Shown: positions 1-9,098, counted from the stretch's first letter. The stretch is DNA of 64,000 bases from Agrobacterium albertimagni AOL15 (GCF_000300855.1 NZ_ALJF01000002.1:372001-436000); one strand, 5' to 3'. Notes: generated from the letters alone by a model not told the origin. Translations and numbers: made by a program.

Positions 1-1
1 A

Positions 2-1081
2 GCGGCGATGTCCGCAGCCGACTGGAACGGCTTTCCGGCCCGCAAGGCGGAAGCCGCACGGCGCGGCAAGCTGCGCGGCATCGGCATGAGCTGCTATATC
101 GAGGCCTGCGGCATCGCGCCGTCGGCGGCGGTCGGCTCGCTCGGTGCGGGTGTCGGCTTGTGGGAATCGGCGGAGGTCCGCGTCAATGCGGTCGGCACAG
201 TCGAAGTGCTCACCGGCTCGCATAGCCATGGCCAAGGTCACGAGACAACCTTTGCCCAGCTTGTCTCCGAACGCTTCGGTCTGCCGATCGACAATGTCTC
301 GATCGTGCATGGCGATACCGACAAGGTGCAGATGGGCATGGGCACCTATGGTTCCCGTTCCGGTGCCGTCGGCATGTCTGCCATCGTGAAGGCGCTCGAC
401 AAGGTCGAGGCGAAGGCCAAGAAGATCGCCGCGCATCTGATGGAAGCCGACGAGAGCGACATCGTCATCGACAATGGCGAGCTGAAGGTCGCCGGCACCG
501 ACAAGTCGGTGCCGTGGTTCCAGGTAGCGCTTGCGGCCTATACCGCCCACAACCTGCCGTCGGGCATGGAGCCGGGTCTGAAGGAGGGCGCCTTCTACGA
601 TCCCTCAAACTTCACCTTCCCGGCCGGCTGCTACATCGCCGAAGTCGAGGTCGATCCGGAAACGGGCAAGACCGAGATCGTGCAGTTCGTCGCAGCCGAC
701 GACTTCGGCAACATCATCAATCCGATGATCGTCGAGGGACAGGTGCATGGCGGCATCGCGCAGGGCATCGGCCAGGCGCTGCTCGAAGGCGTGCATTACG
801 ATCCGCAGACCGGCCAGCTTCTGACCGCAAGCTACATGGACTATGCCATGCCGCGCGCCGACGACCTGCCGTCGTTCAATGTCTCGCATCAGAACACGCC
901 GTGCCCGGGCAATCCGCTTGGCATCAAGGGCTGTGGTGAGGCCGGCGCCATCGGGTCTCCGCCGGCGCTGATCAACGCGATCACCGATGCGATCGGCAAC
1001 AACGATCTCAACATGCCGGCGACGCCGCTTGCCGTCTGGAGCGCGCTCCAGGCCAATGCGACCCGCCAGGCCGCCGAATAA
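2..1081 (+). CDS. Molybdenum hydroxylase large subunit (CoxL/xanthine dehydrogenase family), 3' part
   Basis: C-terminal 359 residues of a molybdopterin-binding large subunit; the reading frame is open to the left edge, so the gene starts outside the window. The motif [17 protein letters not shown] near the C-terminus carries the glutamate that acts as base at the Mo centre in this family, and [10 protein letters not shown] lies in a cofactor-binding segment. The CoxL/XdhB family is normally about 750-800 residues, so less than half is seen. A FAD-subunit gene follows after 14 bases. The order large subunit then FAD subunit fits the S-L-M order of 'form II' CO-dehydrogenase-like operons. The loop that separates true CO dehydrogenase from other hydroxylases is outside the window, so the substrate is unknown. 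Confidence 0.85.
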   Translation, partial: AAMSAADWNGFPARKAEAARRGKLRGIGMSCYIEACGIAPSAAVGSLGAGVGLWESAEVRVNAVGTVEVLTGSHSHGQGHETTFAQLVSERFGLPIDNVSIVHGDTDKVQMGMGTYGSRSGAVGMSAIVKALDKVEAKAKKIAAHLMEADESDIVIDNGELKVAGTDKSVPWFQVALAAYTAHNLPSGMEPGLKEGAFYDPSNFTFPAGCYIAEVEVDPETGKTEIVQFVAADDFGNIINPMIVEGQVHGGIAQGIGQALLEGVHYDPQTGQLLTASYMDYAMPRADDLPSFNVSHQNTPCPGNPLGIKGCGEAGAIGSPPALINAITDAIGNNDLNMPATPLAVWSALQANATRQAAE

Positions 1082-1095
1082 GGGAGGAGAGGACC

Positions 1096-1896
1096 ATGCA
1101 GCTCTATTCCACCAGCTACCATCGTGCTTCCTCCCTCGAGGATGCCGGCAAGCTCCTCTCCGGTGCCGAGGACGGCAAGTTCATCGCCGGCGGCCAGACG
1201 TTGATCGCGGCGTTGAAACAGCGCCTCGCCCAGCCGTCTGATCTCGTCGATCTCCGGCACATCGACACCCTCAAGGGCATCAAGGTCGAGGGGCGCCGTG
1301 TCAGCATTGGCGCTGCCGTCACCCATGCGGAGGTCGCTTCTTCGGCCGCCATCCGCGCGGTGTGCCCGGCGCTTTGCCATCTCGCCTCGATGATCGGTGA
1401 TCCGCATGTGCGCCACATGGGCACGATCGGCGGCTCTGTCGCCAATGACGATCCGGCTGCCGACTATCCGTCGGCCGTGCTCGGCCTCGGGGCGACGGTG
1501 GTGACCAATACGCGCGAGATCGCGGCTGACGATTTCTTCGTCGGCCTATTCGAGACGGCGCTTGCCGAGGATGAAATCATCACGGCCATCCGTTTCGACG
1601 TTCCGGAAAAGGCCGGCTATGCCAAGTTCGCCAATCCGGCCTCGCGTTATGCGATGACCGGTGTCTTTGTGTCGAAAGGTGCAGGGGGTGTGCGTGTCGC
1701 GGTGACCGGCGCCGGATCGTCAGGCGTCTTCCGGCATGCCGGACTTGAAGCGGCTCTTTCGGCCAACTGGTCACCGGAGGCAGTCGCGGGTGTCGAGATC
1801 GATTCGTCGGAGCTGATGTCGGATCTGCATTGCACGGCCGAATATCGTGCCAATCTCATCCGGGTCATGGCCAAGCGTGCCGTTCAGGCATCTTGA
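1096..1896 (+). CDS. FAD-binding subunit of molybdenum hydroxylase (CoxM-like)
   Basis: The 266-residue product has the two FAD-contacting signatures of the CoxM/XdhA-FAD family: AGGQT at residues 31-35 and TIGGSVANDDPAADYP at 110-125. It would pass electrons from the 2Fe-2S subunit to FAD in a cytoplasmic heterotrimer. A strong GGGAGGAG ribosome site sits just before the ATG, 14 bases after the large-subunit stop, so the two genes are one transcript. A strong terminator follows at 1922-1948, so this is the last gene of the operon. Length is normal for the family. The small iron-sulfur subunit must lie upstream of the window or elsewhere. Confidence 0.85.
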   Translation: MQLYSTSYHRASSLEDAGKLLSGAEDGKFIAGGQTLIAALKQRLAQPSDLVDLRHIDTLKGIKVEGRRVSIGAAVTHAEVASSAAIRAVCPALCHLASMIGDPHVRHMGTIGGSVANDDPAADYPSAVLGLGATVVTNTREIAADDFFVGLFETALAEDEIITAIRFDVPEKAGYAKFANPASRYAMTGVFVSKGAGGVRVAVTGAGSSGVFRHAGLEAALSANWSPEAVAGVEIDSSELMSDLHCTAEYRANLIRVMAKRAVQAS

Positions 1897-1921
1897 TGCC
1901 TGGGTCCGTCACCAAAAACGG

Positions 1922-1948
1922 AAAAGGGCGACCGTTGTCGCCCTTTTT
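1922..1948 (+). terminator. Rho-independent terminator of the hydroxylase operon
   Basis: Perfect 11-bp stem AAAAGGGCGAC / GTCGCCCTTTT with a CGTT loop, running into TTTTT. It lies 26 bases after the FAD-subunit stop. Confidence 0.85.
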
Positions 1949-1957
1949 CTCTGCAGC

Positions 1958-1971
1958 TTGACGCAGATCAA
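1958..1971 (+). promoter_or_regulatory. FNR/FixK/FnrN-type box upstream of hemA
   Basis: TTGACGCAGATCAA matches TTGAY-N4-ATCAA, the Crp/Fnr-family anaerobox. Its centre (1964.5) is 31 bases upstream of the centre of a TAGGAT hexamer at 1993-1998. That is the spacing expected for a class II activator site at -41.5 with a start near position 2006. Control of hemA by FNR-type regulators is known in other rhizobia; here it is inferred. Confidence 0.65.
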
Positions 1972-2118
1972 CTTTCGACCGCTGCAATCCGTTAGGATTT
2001 ATGTGAGAAAGTTCTGAAATTCGCGCCTTTTGTCGCAGTTTAGAATGAATATACAGAAGCAGGGTTGACCGGAACCGCGGACGGACCCAAAAGAGGCTGA
2101 AAGACTGGAGTGACAGGC

Positions 2119-3333
2119 ATGGATTTCGAGGCGTTTTTCAAGGATCAGCTCGCGGGGCTTCACGAGGAAGGCCGATACCGCGTCTTCGCTGATTTGGAAC
2201 GCCAGCGTGGCAATTTTCCGCGCGCGACCCGCTACACCGAAAACGGCACCCAGGAGGTGACCGTGTGGTGCTCCAACGATTATCTCGGCATGGGCCAGAA
2301 CCCGCTCGTCATTGACGCCATGAAACAGGCCATCGATGACTGTGGCGCGGGTGCGGGAGGCACCCGGAATATCTCTGGCACCAACCACTACCACGTTCTT
2401 CTCGAGCGCGAGCTCGCCGGTCTGCACAACAAGGAATCGGCGCTGATCTTCACCTCGGGCTATGTGTCGAACTGGGCAGCGCTCGGTACGCTCGGCGCCA
2501 AGATCCCGGGTCTGATCATCTTCTCGGATGCCCTCAACCACGCTTCGATGATCGAAGGCATTCGTCATTCCAAGGCCGAGCGCGTCATCTGGAAGCATAA
2601 CGACGTCAAGGATCTGGAAGCCAAGCTCGCTGCTGCCGATCCCAAGGCGCCGAAGATGATCGCATTCGAGTCCGTCTACTCGATGGATGGCGACATCGCA
2701 CCGATCAAGGAAATCTGTGATCTCGCCGACAAGTATGGCGCGATGACCTATCTCGACGAAGTCCATGCTGTCGGCATGTACGGCGCCCATGGTGGTGGCA
2801 TCGCCGAACGCGAAGGCCTGATGGATCGCCTGACGATCATTGAAGGCACGCTCGGCAAGGCCTTCGGCGTCATGGGTGGTTATATCGCCGCCTCGACCGC
2901 TCTCTGCGATTTCGTTCGCTCGTTTGCCTCGGGCTTCATCTTCACCACCGCTCTGCCGCCTGCGCTCGCCGCCGGTGCGGTTGCCTCCATCCGCCATCTG
3001 AAGACCAGCCAGGTGGAGCGTTTCGCCCATCAGGAGCGCGTGCGTCGTCTGCGTTCCATGCTCGACAAGGCCGGCATTCCGCATATGCCGAACCCGAGCC
3101 ATATCGTGCCGGTCATGGTCGGCGATGCCGCCAAGTGCAAGTGGATCTCCGACCTGCTGCTCGACAACTGTTCCATCTATGTGCAGCCGATCAACTATCC
3201 GACGGTCCCGAAAAAGACCGAGCGGCTGCGCATTACGCCGACCCCGCTGCACACCGATGCCGATCTTGAACACCTCGTCGGCTCGCTGCACCAGCTCTGG
3301 TCGCGTTGCGCGCTGGCGCGTGCGGTGGCTTGA
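2119..3333 (+). CDS. hemA: 5-aminolevulinate synthase
   Basis: The enzyme makes 5-aminolevulinate from glycine and succinyl-CoA (C4 pathway of tetrapyrrole synthesis, typical of Alphaproteobacteria). The 404-residue product has the N-terminal signature [18 protein letters not shown], the cofactor-contacting DEVHAVG at 213-219 and the PLP-binding lysine K247 in [11 protein letters not shown] at 2119 is preferred over an in-frame GTG at 2110, because GGAG at 2107-2110 is correctly spaced only for the ATG and HemA proteins usually begin MDFEAFF or MNYE. It is monocistronic, with its own promoter region (possible FNR box at 1958) and its own terminator at 3358. Confidence 0.96.
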   Translation: MDFEAFFKDQLAGLHEEGRYRVFADLERQRGNFPRATRYTENGTQEVTVWCSNDYLGMGQNPLVIDAMKQAIDDCGAGAGGTRNISGTNHYHVLLERELAGLHNKESALIFTSGYVSNWAALGTLGAKIPGLIIFSDALNHASMIEGIRHSKAERVIWKHNDVKDLEAKLAAADPKAPKMIAFESVYSMDGDIAPIKEICDLADKYGAMTYLDEVHAVGMYGAHGGGIAEREGLMDRLTIIEGTLGKAFGVMGGYIAASTALCDFVRSFASGFIFTTALPPALAAGAVASIRHLKTSQVERFAHQERVRRLRSMLDKAGIPHMPNPSHIVPVMVGDAAKCKWISDLLLDNCSIYVQPINYPTVPKKTERLRITPTPLHTDADLEHLVGSLHQLWSRCALARAVA

Positions 3334-3357
3334 TCGCCAGATAACAACCCTTCATAG

Positions 3358-3390
3358 ATGCGGGTTCCGGAAACGGAGCCCGCATTTTTT
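3358..3390 (+). terminator. Rho-independent terminator of hemA
   Basis: A 12-bp stem (ATGCGGG then TCCG pairing with CGGA then CCCGCAT, one T-G wobble) is closed by a GAAA tetraloop and followed by TTTTTT. An in-frame ATG inside this stem would extend the next gene, but it is not its start. Confidence 0.9.
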
Positions 3391-3411
3391 GATTTGGGAG
3401 GTTTGCAGAAC

Positions 3412-4530
3412 GTGTCCATTTCCGCGCGTGTGAATGACCTTGTTGATCGGGTCGTCGAGGAAGAGCGCATTACTGGCGCCGTTGTTCTGGTCTATCAGGA
3501 TGGTCAGCCTGTCCTCGAAAAGGCCGCTGGTTTTGCGGATCGTGAGGCGGTAGTGCCTGCCCGTCTCGACACGATCTTCCGCTATGCCTCCGTTACCAAG
3601 CCGATCGTCGCCATCACTGCGCTTATTATGGTCGAGAAGGGGTCGATCGGGCTTGACGATCGGGTCTCGCAATACCTGCCCTGGTTCCGGCCGAAGACGG
3701 CAGACGGCGTGGAAGCTCGGATCACCATTCGCCATCTGCTGACCCACACGTCCGGTTTGCTCTACGATCCGGCACTGGAGCTTCTGCCCGAAGCACAGCG
3801 CATGACGCTCGGCCTTGGCAATACGGATCTCAGCCTCGAGGATAACTTCAGCCGACACAATGCCATCCCGCTTGCCTTCGAGCCGGGTAGCCGCTGGGGC
3901 TATTCCTTCGCGACCGACATTCTCGGCGGTGTGCTCGCTGCCGTGCATGGCGGGACGCTGGAGGATGCCGTCGTCCATCATGTCGCCGGCCCGCTCGGCA
4001 TGACCGATGCGCGCTTTCATGTGACGGATCCTGCGCGCCTCGCAGTTGCCTATGCCGATCATCCGGGTCGACCCATGCGGATGCCAGACCCTTGGGTGAG
4101 CGGCGACGAGGAGAACTGGCGCACCGTGTTTTCGCCCGGCCGCATCTTCAACCCCAAGGCCTTCCAGTCTGGTGGGGCAGGCATGGTCGGCACAGCGAAG
4201 GACTTCTTGCGGCTCCTGGAAATGCTGCGGACCGATGGCGGCGGTCTGCTCTCGCCCGGGATGGCGTGTGCCGCACTTTCCAATCAGATCGGTGATATCG
4301 AGGGCGAGCCCGGCTATCGCTTCAGCTTCGTCGGGGGCGTGGTGACCGATCCCGAGGCGGCGCAAACTGTCCTGCCGAAAGGTGTGATCCAGTGGGGCGG
4401 TGTCTACGGCAATACCTGGTTCATCGATTTGAAGGAGAAGCTGACCGTCATCAGCCTGACCAACAATGCGCTTGAAGGCTGCAACGGAGCCTATCCGGAA
4501 ATGCTGCGGGCGGCCGTCTACGATCGGTAA
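3412..4530 (+). CDS. Serine beta-lactamase-fold hydrolase (class C / esterase family)
   Basis: The 372-residue protein has the penicillin-recognising SxxK motif as SVTK (residues 60-63), the HTSGL block at 112-116 and a YSF triad near residue 164. These mark the beta-lactamase/EstB/D-aminopeptidase superfamily. No signal peptide is visible, which argues for a cytoplasmic esterase or peptidase rather than a secreted beta-lactamase. GTG at 3412 is chosen because GGGAGG lies 10 bases upstream; the longer in-frame ATG at 3358 lies inside the hemA terminator stem. It is convergent with dxr, with only 8 bases between the ends. Substrate unknown. Confidence 0.8.
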   Translation: MSISARVNDLVDRVVEEERITGAVVLVYQDGQPVLEKAAGFADREAVVPARLDTIFRYASVTKPIVAITALIMVEKGSIGLDDRVSQYLPWFRPKTADGVEARITIRHLLTHTSGLLYDPALELLPEAQRMTLGLGNTDLSLEDNFSRHNAIPLAFEPGSRWGYSFATDILGGVLAAVHGGTLEDAVVHHVAGPLGMTDARFHVTDPARLAVAYADHPGRPMRMPDPWVSGDEENWRTVFSPGRIFNPKAFQSGGAGMVGTAKDFLRLLEMLRTDGGGLLSPGMACAALSNQIGDIEGEPGYRFSFVGGVVTDPEAAQTVLPKGVIQWGGVYGNTWFIDLKEKLTVISLTNNALEGCNGAYPEMLRAAVYDR

Positions 4531-4538
4531 GTTGTAGC

Positions 4539-5741
4539 TTACCGTTTCGCGATAACCTCTGTCGCCTTGCGCCTTGCCTCGCGATCAGCGGCATAGACGT
4601 CGGCGATCGTGTCTGCCGGTACCCCTTCGACCATCGCGTCCATCACCGTCTCCACGACCTCGGCCATGTCCAGGAAGCGGATCTTGTTCTCGACGAAGGC
4701 GTTGAAGGCGGTCTCTTCCGCGGCATTGAGGATGGCGCCCTGCAGGCCGCCACGCACAAGCGCTGTGCGGGCAAGTCTCAGGGCCGGGAAGCGCGTCTCG
4801 TCCGGCGCCCCGAAATCGAGCCTTGCGAGCTTGGCAAAGTCGAGCCTGTCGACATTGAGCGCCGGGCGCTTCGGATAGGTCAGGGCATAGCCGATGGCGG
4901 TGCGCATATCCGGCACGCCGAGTTGGGCGATGACGGAACCGTCGGTATAGCCGACCATGGAATGAATGATCGATTGCGGATGGACGACGACCTCGATCTG
5001 GTCGGGGCGGACGTCGAAGAGGTGCTTGGCCTCGATCATCTCCAGCGCCTTGTTGAACATCGAGGCGCTGCCGACGGAGATCTTGAGGCCCATTGACCAG
5101 TTCGGATGGGTTCGGGCCGCCTGCACCGTGACATTCGCCATCTGCTCGCGCGTGTGGGTGCGGAAGGGGCCACCCGAGGCGGTCAAGACGATGCGCTCCA
5201 GCGCGTGACGCTGGTCCTGCTCCAGACACTGGAAGATCGCCGAGTGCTCGCTGTCGACGGGAATCAGGCGCCCGCCGCCCTTCTTTACCGCATCGACGAA
5301 GAGGGGGCCTGCAGACACAAGGCATTCCTTGTTGGCCAGCGCGATGTCGGCGCCGCGGGCGGCAGCCTTCAGGGTCGGCGCGAGCCCGGCGGTGCCGACG
5401 ATTGCCGCCATCACCCAGCCTGCGTCCACAGCGGCGGCTTCCTCAAGCCCGCTTGGGCCGGCTGCAACATCTGTGTCGGATCCCGACAGCAGATCCTTGA
5501 GCGTCCTGTATTGGCTTTCGTCGGCGGTGACGGCGAGTTTTGCTCCCGTGCGGCGGGCCTGTTCGGCGAGCAGATCGAGATTGCCGTTGCCGGTGAGCGC
5601 CATCACCTCGAAGTTATCGCGACCGCCGAGCTGTTCGATCACGTCCAGCGTATTCACGCCGATCGAACCCGTCGAGCCGAGGATGGTAAGGCGGCGGGGC
5701 CGGGCATTGTCGATCATGCTGCTTACGTCCGATTGCTTCAT
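4539..5741 (-). CDS. dxr: 1-deoxy-D-xylulose 5-phosphate reductoisomerase
   Basis: Second enzyme of the MEP isoprenoid pathway: it converts DXP to 2-C-methylerythritol 4-phosphate with NADPH. The NADPH-binding GSTGSIG is at residues 22-28. NKECLVSAG and VDSEHSAIFQC, the conserved metal- and substrate-binding blocks, follow. Length (400) is standard. An alternative start at MIDNARP (5717) would remove eight residues; neither has a strong ribosome site. In many Proteobacteria dxr lies in a uppS-cdsA-dxr-rseP cluster. Here it stands alone between a hydrolase and a metal ATPase, so this could be a relocated or second copy. Confidence 0.93.
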   Translation of the reverse strand: MKQSDVSSMIDNARPRRLTILGSTGSIGVNTLDVIEQLGGRDNFEVMALTGNGNLDLLAEQARRTGAKLAVTADESQYRTLKDLLSGSDTDVAAGPSGLEEAAAVDAGWVMAAIVGTAGLAPTLKAAARGADIALANKECLVSAGPLFVDAVKKGGGRLIPVDSEHSAIFQCLEQDQRHALERIVLTASGGPFRTHTREQMANVTVQAARTHPNWSMGLKISVGSASMFNKALEMIEAKHLFDVRPDQIEVVVHPQSIIHSMVGYTDGSVIAQLGVPDMRTAIGYALTYPKRPALNVDRLDFAKLARLDFGAPDETRFPALRLARTALVRGGLQGAILNAAEETAFNAFVENKIRFLDMAEVVETVMDAMVEGVPADTIADVYAADREARRKATEVIAKR

Positions 5742-5782
5742 GCTTAGAAGGCTCTACAAGGGAAAGGGAAGACCAGCAAGAG

Positions 5783-5798
5783 AGGTCGGTTTCGACCT
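5783..5798. repeat. Short perfect inverted repeat upstream of the metal ATPase
   Basis: AGGTCG-GTTT-CGACCT lies between the divergent dxr and P-type ATPase genes, 22 bases before the ATPase start. It could be a metal-regulator operator or a leader hairpin; no regulator gene is adjacent. Confidence 0.35.
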
Positions 5799-5819
5799 AT
5801 CGCCAACGCCTTTGGGAAT

Positions 5820-7673
5820 ATGACGATGCCGGACTTGTCGCAGCCGACACGATTGCGTGAGAGCCTGCCTGTCCTGCTCGCGGCGCTCGCCTTTCTCTGT
5901 CTCGCCGGCGGCGGGGCGCTGTTCCTCTCAGCCCTGCCAGAACAGGCGGCGCAGATCTGGATGATCGGCGCTAGCGCCGTTCTCATCGTTCTCGTCTTCG
6001 ATATTCTCCGCGCGCTTCTGCAGGGCCGGATGGGGGTCGACGCGATTGCCGCGCTGTCGATCGGCGTCGGCCTCGCACTCGGGGAGAACCTTGCCGCCGC
6101 CATCGTCGCCGTGATGTATGCCGGCGGGCAATTGCTCGAAAGCTTTGCCGAGGGGCGGGCCCGGCGCGACATGACGGCCCTGCTCGGTCGTGTCTCGCGA
6201 ACGGCGATGGTTTATCGCGGCACAAACCTCGAAAGCGTGGCAATCGAAGCGCTGAAGCCGCAGGACCGGATCCTGGTCCGCAAGGGCGAAGTTGTGCCCG
6301 TCGATGGTCGTTTGCTTGCACCGTCTTCGGTGCTCGACCTGTCGGCACTGACGGGGGAGTCCCTCCCGGTCTCGATCACGCTCGGCGCAGAGGTGCCGAG
6401 TGGCGCAACGGCAGTCGGTGATGCCTTCGACCTTCTGGTTCTCAGGGAATCCAAAGAAAGCACCTATGCCGGGATCGTCCGCCTCGTCGAACAGGCACAG
6501 GCCAGCCGAGCGCCAATGGCGCGTCTCGCAGATCGTTACGCACTCTTCTTTCTCGGCATCACGCTTCTGCTCGCCGGTGGCGCCTGGTGGTGGAGCGGAG
6601 AGGCCACGCGGCCGCTTGCGGTGCTCGTCGTTGCCACCCCCTGTCCGCTGATCCTCGCCGTGCCCGTTGCCGTCATCGCCGGCATGTCGCGGGCTGCGTC
6701 CCAGGGCGTGCTGGTCAAGACGGCCGGCGCATTGGAAGCGCTGGCCGCCGTCACCACCGTGGTGGTCGACAAGACGGGCACTGTCACCTCGGCACGCCCC
6801 GAGGTCGCAGATGTCAGGGCGGAAGTCGGTTTCACGGTGGATCAGGTGCTCGCGCTTGCCGCCTCGCTGGATCAGGCTTCGAGCCATGTCGCGGCCGAAG
6901 CTCTCGTACGGGCCGCCACCGCGCGTGGCCTCGCCCTCACCCTGCCGCAGGGTGTGGCTGAAGATGCCGGCCGCGGCTTGTCAGGGCTCGTCGGTGAGCG
7001 GCGGGTGGTGCTGGGCGGCAGCGGCTATGTGCTGTCACACCTGGTGGCGGGGGAGGCGTTCGATCGCGCAAATGTGGAGAATGGTGCCGCCGTCGTGGCG
7101 GTCGGTATCGACGGACGTGCCGCAGGGCTTGTCCTGCTCTCCGATCCGCTCCGGCACGATGCCGGCGATGCGATCGCCGGTTTCCGGGCTGAGGGCATAG
7201 GGCGGATGGTCATGGCGTCCGGCGACAGGACCGATGTTGCCGAAAAGGCGGCCGCAACTCTTGGTCTCGACGCCGTTTCGGGTGATCTGACGCCGGAAGG
7301 GAAGGTGGAGCTGATCCGTCGCGAGCGTGACACGGGCACAGTGATGATGGTCGGCGACGGGGTCAATGATGCGCCGGCGCTGGCGCTTGCCGATGTCGGG
7401 GTGGCAATGGGTGCGCGGGGATCGGCTGCCTCATCGGAGGCGGCCAATGTGGTCCTGCTGGCCGATGATCTGCGTCGTTTGCCGCTGGCCTGCGGGATCG
7501 CCAGGCGTTCCCGCAACATTGCCCGGCAAAGTGCAATTGCCGGGCTGATTCTCTCCGGCGGCGCGATGGTCTTCGCCGCCTTCGGTTATCTCTCGCCCGT
7601 TCAGGGTGCGCTGCTGCAGGAGGTCATCGACGTCGCCGTCATCCTCAACGCCTTGCGCGCCCTTCGGGGCTAA
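5820..7673 (+). CDS. P1B-type heavy-metal-translocating ATPase
   Basis: Inner-membrane metal pump of 617 residues. Visible motifs are the TGES actuator loop (178-181), the intramembrane metal motif TPCPL (273-277), the phosphorylation site DKTGT (317-321) and GDGVNDAP in the P domain. About six to eight membrane segments are recognisable. It lacks an N-terminal heavy-metal-associated (GMTCxxC) domain, which CopA/ZntA pumps usually have, and it uses TPC rather than CPC or SPC, so the metal cannot be assigned safely. No metal-sensing regulator is next to it. The ribosome site before the ATG is weak (GGGAA). Confidence 0.85.
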   Translation: MTMPDLSQPTRLRESLPVLLAALAFLCLAGGGALFLSALPEQAAQIWMIGASAVLIVLVFDILRALLQGRMGVDAIAALSIGVGLALGENLAAAIVAVMYAGGQLLESFAEGRARRDMTALLGRVSRTAMVYRGTNLESVAIEALKPQDRILVRKGEVVPVDGRLLAPSSVLDLSALTGESLPVSITLGAEVPSGATAVGDAFDLLVLRESKESTYAGIVRLVEQAQASRAPMARLADRYALFFLGITLLLAGGAWWWSGEATRPLAVLVVATPCPLILAVPVAVIAGMSRAASQGVLVKTAGALEALAAVTTVVVDKTGTVTSARPEVADVRAEVGFTVDQVLALAASLDQASSHVAAEALVRAATARGLALTLPQGVAEDAGRGLSGLVGERRVVLGGSGYVLSHLVAGEAFDRANVENGAAVVAVGIDGRAAGLVLLSDPLRHDAGDAIAGFRAEGIGRMVMASGDRTDVAEKAAATLGLDAVSGDLTPEGKVELIRRERDTGTVMMVGDGVNDAPALALADVGVAMGARGSAASSEAANVVLLADDLRRLPLACGIARRSRNIARQSAIAGLILSGGAMVFAAFGYLSPVQGALLQEVIDVAVILNALRALRG

Positions 7674-7680
7674 GTCGGCC

Positions 7681-8433
7681 TTAAGCCTGCGTCATGACGC
7701 TGCCTTCGCCTGAAATCCGCACACGCAGATTGTTCTGCACATGGGCAACGCCACTGACGCGCTCGGCACAGTCTTCAGCGCGGCGTTTTTCGAAGCGATC
7801 CGTCACATGGCCAGACAGTGTCACCTCGGCATCCTTCACGGTCACCTCGATATCGGAGGCATCGACGGCGGGGTCGTCGACCAGGCGGTCATTGACGTCT
7901 TCCAGGATGCGGGCATCCGAACGGCGGTAGCCCTTGGGACCTTTGCCGCGGTGGCTATCCATCTCGCGGCGTCGGGCGGCCTCTTCGTCACCGAACCAGG
8001 ATGCGACCTCGTCGCTGGCGCGGTCAACGAAGCCGCGTTCGTCGTCGTAGTCGCGATTGCCTTGGTTGTAACCACCGCGATAGCTGCGGTTGTTGTCTGA
8101 TGGATGGTGACCGCGTCCGGCACCCCGGGCATAACGGCGTTCGTCGTCTCCGTAACCGCGGTCGCTCAGCTCACCGTAATAGCCCAGATCGTCGGTCGTC
8201 CAGTCGGAGCGTCCCATGCGCGGATAGCGCGATCCGCTGGCGCCGTAACCGCCATCCATGCCGTAGTCGCGCTGGCGCATGGCGTCATAGCGATCGGCAT
8301 CGGGGCGGTTGTCGCCGTAGCCGCGAACGAAGCCGCTGTCACCGGGGCCGTAGTCACCGGCCGGGCTGTGGCGCGTGTTGCGATTCCGGTTCCGGCCGTC
8401 TCCGGCGTCCCAATTGTCGTTGCGATTGACCAT
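7681..8433 (-). CDS. BON-domain protein with Gly/Tyr/Asp/Arg-rich N-terminus
   Basis: The 250-residue protein has two parts. Residues 1 to about 150 are low-complexity and rich in Gly, Arg, Asp and Tyr (repeated DYG, RGYGD), predicted to be disordered. The C-terminal ~70 residues form a BON domain (phospholipid/cell-envelope binding, as in OsmY). Between them is a SWFGDEEAARRREMD...GPKGY segment that I associate with rhizobial BON proteins. ATG at 8433 is chosen because a GGAGGAAAC site precedes it; a longer frame to 8541 lies upstream of the likely promoter. A GGAAC-type stress promoter at 8485-8510 points to it. No signal peptide is seen. Confidence 0.75.
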   Translation of the reverse strand: MVNRNDNWDAGDGRNRNRNTRHSPAGDYGPGDSGFVRGYGDNRPDADRYDAMRQRDYGMDGGYGASGSRYPRMGRSDWTTDDLGYYGELSDRGYGDDERRYARGAGRGHHPSDNNRSYRGGYNQGNRDYDDERGFVDRASDEVASWFGDEEAARRREMDSHRGKGPKGYRRSDARILEDVNDRLVDDPAVDASDIEVTVKDAEVTLSGHVTDRFEKRRAEDCAERVSGVAHVQNNLRVRISGEGSVMTQA

Positions 8434-8484
8434 TGTTTCCTCCTTCGGGTCTGGAGGGCAGCGTCGTGCGCCACCTGCGAATCT

Positions 8485-8510
8485 AACCCTGCGGAGCCGT
8501 GGATCGTTCC
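8485..8510 (-). promoter_or_regulatory. EcfG/RpoE2-type stress promoter of the BON gene
   Basis: On the minus strand, GGAAC (8510-8506) is followed after 17 bases by GGTT (8488-8485). The reported general-stress sigma consensus is GGAAC-N16/17-CGTT (equivalently GGAAC-N18-TT). The start codon is about 50 bases downstream. Confidence 0.5.
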
Positions 8511-8534
8511 GGTGAAAACCTGAAAAACAAGTCA

Positions 8535-8559
8535 GGAACAAAGCGCCATCCGGCCGGTT
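8535..8559 (+). promoter_or_regulatory. EcfG/RpoE2-type stress promoter of the DUF892 gene
   Basis: GGAAC (8535-8539), 16 bases, GGTT (8556-8559), i.e. GGAAC-N18-TT. The start codon lies about 40 bases downstream. It is back-to-back with the BON-gene promoter. Confidence 0.55.
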
Positions 8560-8597
8560 CTTTTCTCGCCATAACCGATAACCGAGGAGATAACGAC

Positions 8598-9098
8598 ATG
8601 GCTACCAAGACACTGGAAGAGCTTTTTCACGAGACCCTCAAGGACATCTATTATGCCGAGCGCAAGATCCTGAAGGCCCTGCCGAAAATGGCACGTGGCG
8701 CGCAGGACGAGAAGCTGAAGGCCGCCTTCCTGCAGCACAAGGAAGAGACCGAAGGTCAGGTCGAGCGCCTGCAGCAGGTGTTCGAAATCATCGGCAAGCG
8801 TCCGCGCGCCAAGACCTGCGCCGCCATCGACGGCATCGTTGAAGAAGGCGAAGAGATCATGGAAGAGTTCAAGGGTTCGCCCGCCCTCGACGCCGGTCTG
8901 CTCGCCGCCGCACAGGCTGTCGAGCACTATGAAATCAGCCGCTACGGCACGCTGCGTACCTGGGCCCAGCAGCTCGGCTACAAGGATGCTGTCAAGCTTC
9001 TCGACGAGACGCTGGCGGAAGAATCGAAGACCGACGAGGCGCTGACCAAGCTTGCCGAAACGGCGGTCAATGCCGCAGCCCAGAAGAAGGCGGCCTGA
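8598..9098 (+). CDS. DUF892 / YciE-type ferritin-like protein
   Basis: The 166-residue all-helical protein begins TLEELFHETLKDIYYAERKILKALPKMA, the first helix of the YciE/DUF892 family. That family folds like ferritin and is linked to envelope, osmotic or general stress; its biochemical activity is not established. Glu residues positioned for a di-iron site (E in ETLKDIYYAE, E in HKEETEGQ, E in EHYE) are kept. The ATG at 8598 follows GAGGAG; the longer open frame from 8499 overlaps the promoter. It has a stress-sigma promoter at 8535 and its own terminator at 9118. Confidence 0.85.
   Translation: MATKTLEELFHETLKDIYYAERKILKALPKMARGAQDEKLKAAFLQHKEETEGQVERLQQVFEIIGKRPRAKTCAAIDGIVEEGEEIMEEFKGSPALDAGLLAAAQAVEHYEISRYGTLRTWAQQLGYKDAVKLLDETLAEESKTDEALTKLAETAVNAAAQKKAA

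Noticed and set aside
1999..3291. 430-codon minus-strand frame
   Set aside because: Antisense shadow of hemA with no start signal or family resemblance.
3358..3411. Longer N-terminus for the beta-lactamase-fold gene
   Set aside because: The upstream ATG lies within the hemA terminator stem; GTG at 3412 has the ribosome site.
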